A DNA stretch of 64,000 bases from contig NZ_JAMDGY010000022.1 in the NCBI RefSeq assembly GCF_028656955.1, positions 30,843-94,842 of the forward strand, written 5' to 3'. A model generated the notes under the pieces. It was not told the origin of the DNA, made no database searches, and was given only the letters and a program-made list of their open reading frames with translations. How positions within the stretch are numbered: position 1 is the first letter of the stretch; every line of letters starts with the position of its first letter. The DNA is from Pseudomonas fontis. Lineage in GTDB: Bacteria; Pseudomonadota; Gammaproteobacteria; Pseudomonadales; Pseudomonadaceae. Below, piece by piece: positions 60,629 to 64,000 of the stretch. The position numbers were made by a program, and so were the translations under genes.

Positions 60629-60780
60629 TTATCCACACCCTCATCCCCGTGCTTTGTGCACAAGCCCTTGAATTCTGATCGTTTTTTGCTCAAAGCCGGC
60701 AAAGCCACGGCCCGCCTGGCGTCAAGCCGGGTCTCCCCAGCTTATCCACAGGCAGGTGCACGTTAACTCGGGATAAGTGC
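60629..60780 (+). other. cluster of DnaA boxes in the rarD/gcvR-like gap
   Basis: Two perfect consensus DnaA boxes TTATCCACA at 60629-60637 and 60742-60750, in the same orientation and 113 bp apart. TTGTGCACA (60654-60662) is a related 9-mer with two mismatches, and a weaker TTATCCC on the minus strand lies at about 60771-60778. The gap contains no gene. DnaA titration or a reactivation site is possible; so is chance. Position of oriC is not in the window. Confidence 0.55.
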
Positions 60781-61299
60781 CTACTCTTCCGGACGCAGTT
60801 TCAGCTCCACCATCAGGTCATCCGCCAGGGCTTCAAGCTTGCTTTGCAGGCTTTCAAGCGACAGAGTCAAGGGCATCGCCAGCAAGGCGTCGGCATGGAA
60901 CAGCGGCTCGCTGCTCATCGGCGCCGGGCGCACATCGGTGGTGAAGCGTTCAAGGTTGACGCCCTGCTCGGCCAGCAGCCGGGTGATGTCGCGCACGATG
61001 CCGGGGCGATCATTGCCCACCAGCTCCATGGCGATCGGCTTCCAGGTGCAGGACGGCTCGATGCCGCTTTCGGCGATCAGCACGCGAATCTCGTACTTGC
61101 CCAGTGCTTGCAGGGCAGACACCAGTTCGGCATAGGATTCGGCCGGCACCGCCACCTTGAGGATCCCGGCGAATTGCCCTGCCATGCGCGACATGCGACT
61201 CTCTAGCCAGTTGCCATTGTGCTCGGCGATACATTCGGCGATGCGTTCCACCTGCCCGGCCTTGTCGGGGGCGATCACTGTCAATACAAGATGGTCCAC
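60781..61299 (-). CDS. GcvR-like double ACT domain regulatory protein
   Basis: 172 residues with two ACT domains (DHLVLTVIAPDKAGQVERIA near 2-20 and AMELVGNDRPGIVRDITRLLA near 85-105). It resembles glycine cleavage repressor GcvR, which binds glycine and blocks GcvA. I use GTG at 61299, preceded by AGGAAG, matching the family N-terminus VDHLVLTV; the ORF is open upstream. It is divergent from glcB with a 426-bp gap. Its partner is unknown. Confidence 0.85.
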   Translation of the reverse strand: MDHLVLTVIAPDKAGQVERIAECIAEHNGNWLESRMSRMAGQFAGILKVAVPAESYAELVSALQALGKYEIRVLIAESGIEPSCTWKPIAMELVGNDRPGIVRDITRLLAEQGVNLERFTTDVRPAPMSSEPLFHADALLAMPLTLSLESLQSKLEALADDLMVELKLRPEE

Positions 61300-61725
61300 G
61301 CGCACTTCCTCTGTTTGGACGCCTGAAATTCGAGGCGCGGGGAAAGTATAGGCAAGGCGCGGCAACCTGCCGCAGGCGACCCGAACAACAAATCGTGTAC
61401 TGTTTTAAGATTTATCTGGAACAATTAACCAGATTTTTGAGAACATATCCCTTCCCAGCGTGACCCCCCTGCGACCAAATGGTCGCAGAACGGCGTATTT
61501 AGTCAGATTTTCAGAAGCGCAACGCATCATGTAGTATGCCGCTGCGCGGACTACAAAACGTCGGATCGATGTCTGCCAAGGCGCCTGTGAAAATACGAAA
61601 CGCTTACCAGCCCGTCTGGAAGGCTGCACCCAGCCGCCCATAGGGCATGTTCTGGTGCCGTGTTTAGAGAAGCGCTACAGGCTTTAAATTGAAGAGCTGA
61701 ATAGCTGAGCAGAGTGAGGCAAGCA
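61300..61725 (+). promoter_or_regulatory. glcB/gcvR-like divergent regulatory region with a 20-bp palindrome
   Basis: 426 bp without a gene. CTGCGACCA-AA-TGGTCGCAG at 61469-61488 is a perfect palindrome and a good operator candidate, for example for a GntR-type regulator such as GlcC; I do not have a motif to confirm. A weak ATCTGG/CCAGAT hairpin with T-run (about 61412-61436) lies nearby. No other gene or promoter can be asserted. GTGAGGCAAGC before 61726 is the glcB ribosome binding site. Confidence 0.5.
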
Positions 61726-63903
61726 ATGACTGAACACGTTCAAGTCGGTGGCCTTCAGGTCGCCAAAGTCCTGTTCGACTTCGTGAACAACGAAGCCATT
61801 CCCGGAACCGGCGTCAACGCCGAGCAGTTCTGGATCGGGGCGGAAAAGATCATCAACGACCTCGCTCCAAAGAACAAAGCCCTGCTGGCCAAACGTGACG
61901 CACTGCAGGCGCAGATTGACGCCTGGCACCAGGCGCGCAAAGGTCAGGCCCACGACGCTGTGGCTTACAAAGCCTTCCTCCAGGACATCGGTTACCTGCT
62001 GCCAGAAGCAGCCGACTTCCAGGTTTCCACGCAAAACGTCGACGATGAAATCGCCCGCATGGCCGGCCCGCAGCTGGTCGTGCCGGTGATGAACGCACGT
62101 TTCGCCCTGAACGCCTCCAACGCACGCTGGGGTTCGCTGTACGACGCGCTGTATGGAACCGATGCCATCAGCGAAGCCGATGGCGCCGAAAAGGGCAAGG
62201 GCTACAACAAGGTCCGGGGTGACAAGGTCATCGCCTTCGCCCGCGCCTTCCTCGACGAGTCCGCGCCACTGGCTGCCGGTTCCCACGTTGACGCGACCCG
62301 CTACAGCATTGCCGACGGCAAGCTGGTGGTCAGCCTCAAGGGTGGCAGCAACAGCGGCCTGCGTGACGATGCCCAGCTGATCGGCTTCCATGGCGATGCC
62401 GCAGCACCGACCGCCGTGCTGCTCAAGCACAACGGCCTGCATTTCGAGATCCAGGTCGACGCCACCACCCCGGTTGGCCAGACCGACGCGGCGGGCGTCA
62501 AGGACGTGCTGATGGAAGCCGCCCTGACCACCATCATGGACTGCGAAGACTCGGTTGCCGCCGTCGATGCCGACGACAAGGTGGTGATCTACCGCAACTG
62601 GCTGGGCCTGATGAAGGGCGACCTCTCGGAAAGCGTCAGCAAGGGCGGCCAGACCTTCACCCGCACCATGAACCCGGACCGCGAGTACACCGCGCCCAAC
62701 GGCGGCAACGTGACCCTGCACGGTCGTTCGCTGCTGTTCGTGCGCAACGTCGGCCACCTGATGACCATCGACGCGATCCTCGACAAGGATGGCAACGAAG
62801 TGCCGGAAGGCATCCTCGACGGCCTGGTCACCAACCTGGCGGCGATCCACAACATCAACGGCAACACCAGCCGCAAGAACAGCCGCAGCGGTTCGGTCTA
62901 CATCGTCAAGCCGAAGATGCACGGCCCTGAAGAAGCAGCGTTCACCAACGAGCTGTTCGGTCGCATCGAAGACGTGCTGGGCATGAAGCGCAACACCCTG
63001 AAGGTCGGCATCATGGACGAGGAGCGCCGCACCACGGTCAACCTCAAGGCCTGTATCGAGGCGGCCAAGGAGCGCGTGGTGTTCATCAACACCGGCTTCC
63101 TCGACCGTACCGGCGATGAGATCCACACCTCCATGGAAGCCGGCGCCGTCGTGCGCAAGGGCGCCATGAAGACCCAGAAGTGGATCGCTGCCTACGAGAA
63201 CTCCAACGTCGATATCGGCCTGGCAACCGGCCTGCAGGGTCGCGCCCAGATCGGTAAAGGCATGTGGGCCATGCCGGACCTGATGGCCGACATGCTCGAG
63301 CAGAAGATCGCCCACCCGATGGCCGGTGCCAACACCGCCTGGGTACCGTCGCCAACGGCTGCTGCGCTGCATGCGCTGCATTACCACAAGGTCGATGTGT
63401 TCGCTCGCCAGGCCGAGATCGCCAAGCGTGCGCCGGCTTCGGTCGACGACATCCTGACCATCCCACTGGCAGTGGACACCAATTGGTCCGAAGAAGAGAA
63501 ACGCAACGAGCTGGACAACAATGCCCAGGGCATTCTTGGCTATGTGGTGCGCTGGATCGACCAGGGTGTGGGTTGTTCGAAGGTGCCGGACATCAATGAT
63601 GTCGGCCTGATGGAAGACCGCGCCACCCTGCGGATTTCCGCGCAGTTGCTGGCCAACTGGCTGCGTCATGGCATCGTCAGCGAAGCCCAGGTGCTGGAAA
63701 GCCTCAAGCGCATGGCGCCGGTGGTGGACAAGCAGAACGCCAACGACCCGCTGTACCGCCCATTGGCGCCAGACTTCGATAGCAACATCGCCTTCCAGGC
63801 GGCTATCGAGCTGGTGGTCGAAGGCGCCAAGCAGCCGAACGGCTACACCGAGCCGGTGCTGCATCGTCGTCGTCGCGAGTTCAAGGCGAAGAACGGGCTG
63901 TAA
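61726..63903 (+). CDS. glcB: malate synthase G
   Basis: 725 residues, the length of the G isoform. [21 protein letters not shown] is the typical start. Active-site segments include [18 protein letters not shown] and the following [24 protein letters not shown] and [17 protein letters not shown]. It condenses glyoxylate with acetyl-CoA to malate in the glyoxylate bypass and glycolate use. An upstream GTG (61714) is rejected because GAGG would then not serve it. The glc operon partners are not in this window. Confidence 0.96.
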   Translation: MTEHVQVGGLQVAKVLFDFVNNEAIPGTGVNAEQFWIGAEKIINDLAPKNKALLAKRDALQAQIDAWHQARKGQAHDAVAYKAFLQDIGYLLPEAADFQVSTQNVDDEIARMAGPQLVVPVMNARFALNASNARWGSLYDALYGTDAISEADGAEKGKGYNKVRGDKVIAFARAFLDESAPLAAGSHVDATRYSIADGKLVVSLKGGSNSGLRDDAQLIGFHGDAAAPTAVLLKHNGLHFEIQVDATTPVGQTDAAGVKDVLMEAALTTIMDCEDSVAAVDADDKVVIYRNWLGLMKGDLSESVSKGGQTFTRTMNPDREYTAPNGGNVTLHGRSLLFVRNVGHLMTIDAILDKDGNEVPEGILDGLVTNLAAIHNINGNTSRKNSRSGSVYIVKPKMHGPEEAAFTNELFGRIEDVLGMKRNTLKVGIMDEERRTTVNLKACIEAAKERVVFINTGFLDRTGDEIHTSMEAGAVVRKGAMKTQKWIAAYENSNVDIGLATGLQGRAQIGKGMWAMPDLMADMLEQKIAHPMAGANTAWVPSPTAAALHALHYHKVDVFARQAEIAKRAPASVDDILTIPLAVDTNWSEEEKRNELDNNAQGILGYVVRWIDQGVGCSKVPDINDVGLMEDRATLRISAQLLANWLRHGIVSEAQVLESLKRMAPVVDKQNANDPLYRPLAPDFDSNIAFQAAIELVVEGAKQPNGYTEPVLHRRRREFKAKNGL

Positions 63904-63911
63904 GCCCTCAA

Positions 63912-63928
63912 GGGCCGCTTTGCGGCCC
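63912..63928 (+). other. hairpin after glcB
   Basis: GGGCCGC (63912-63918) and GCGGCCC (63922-63928) pair around TTT, 9 bp after the stop. No T-run follows; a REP-like CGCCGGCAAGGC comes next (63931-63942). The last 60 bases of the window show no gene that can be supported. Confidence 0.5.
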
Positions 63929-64000
63929 ATCGCCGGCAAGGCTGAACTGGTCAAGTGGTAATGTGCTTGGACACCGGTTATGGCATGCCGCGCCTTGACC

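Noticed and set aside
61684..63954. 756-codon minus-strand ORF antisense to glcB
   Set aside because: Shadow of malate synthase G; no domain seen.

Overview
The window is a core chromosomal segment of a Pseudomonas, most likely of the P. putida group. This rests on gene order as I remember it from P. putida KT2440 and P. aeruginosa PAO1 (lptD-surA-pdxA-rsmA-apaGH, prkA-yeaH-spoVR, cca, rpsU-dnaG-rpoD, rmcA, davBA, pqq, bio, glcB), on high GC content, and on Pseudomonas-type REP repeats. No database search was run. I see no prophage, insertion sequence, integrase, CRISPR array or rRNA operon.

Layout: 1-1329 (minus) is the cell-wall recycling pair murU (cut by the window edge) and amgK. 1460-9025 (plus) is the envelope and housekeeping operon lptD, surA, pdxA, rsmA, apaG, apaH, glpE. 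9306-14209 (plus) is the stress operon prkA, yeaH, spoVR. Next come cca, then folK/folB (minus), plsY, tsaD (minus) and the macromolecular synthesis operon rpsU-dnaG-rpoD. After rpoD lie a multi-sensor c-di-GMP enzyme (RmcA-like) and a CAU tRNA.

26873-30736 is the most accessory-looking part: a Fic AMPylase with its own wHTH, an AraC regulator divergent from a panB paralog, an Lrp/AsnC regulator, and an orphan antitoxin-like HTH protein. Three palindromes sharing the half-site TGAGCCGA lie in front of fic and of the Lrp gene. 30978-33474 holds davB-davA (lysine to 5-aminovalerate). 33517-40856 holds pqqF, a degenerate pqqA, pqqBCDE and an S9 peptidase. Then come a 52-residue YqaE/Pmp3 protein, a class III aminotransferase with a divergent LysR gene, two acyl-CoA dehydrogenases flanking a membrane diguanylate cyclase, a small motility-type protein, the biotin operon bioBFHCD (minus), comF, modE, a Tat-exported PhoX phosphatase, a REP-rich tandem duplication, srkA, rarD, a GcvR-like double-ACT protein and glcB.

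The window is mostly ordinary core genome and I found no complete new system. The best leads are: a pqqA-like ORF that keeps the Glu but has lost the Tyr needed for PQQ formation; a Cca protein whose HD phosphohydrolase motif reads HN; a hairpin that appears to be both the spoVR terminator and a sequestered cca ribosome binding site; the shared palindromes of the fic/lrp region; a 241-bp tandem duplication of the phoX tail plus REP; a cluster of consensus DnaA boxes between rarD and the gcvR-like gene; and tandem PsrA-like operators before an acyl-CoA dehydrogenase gene.
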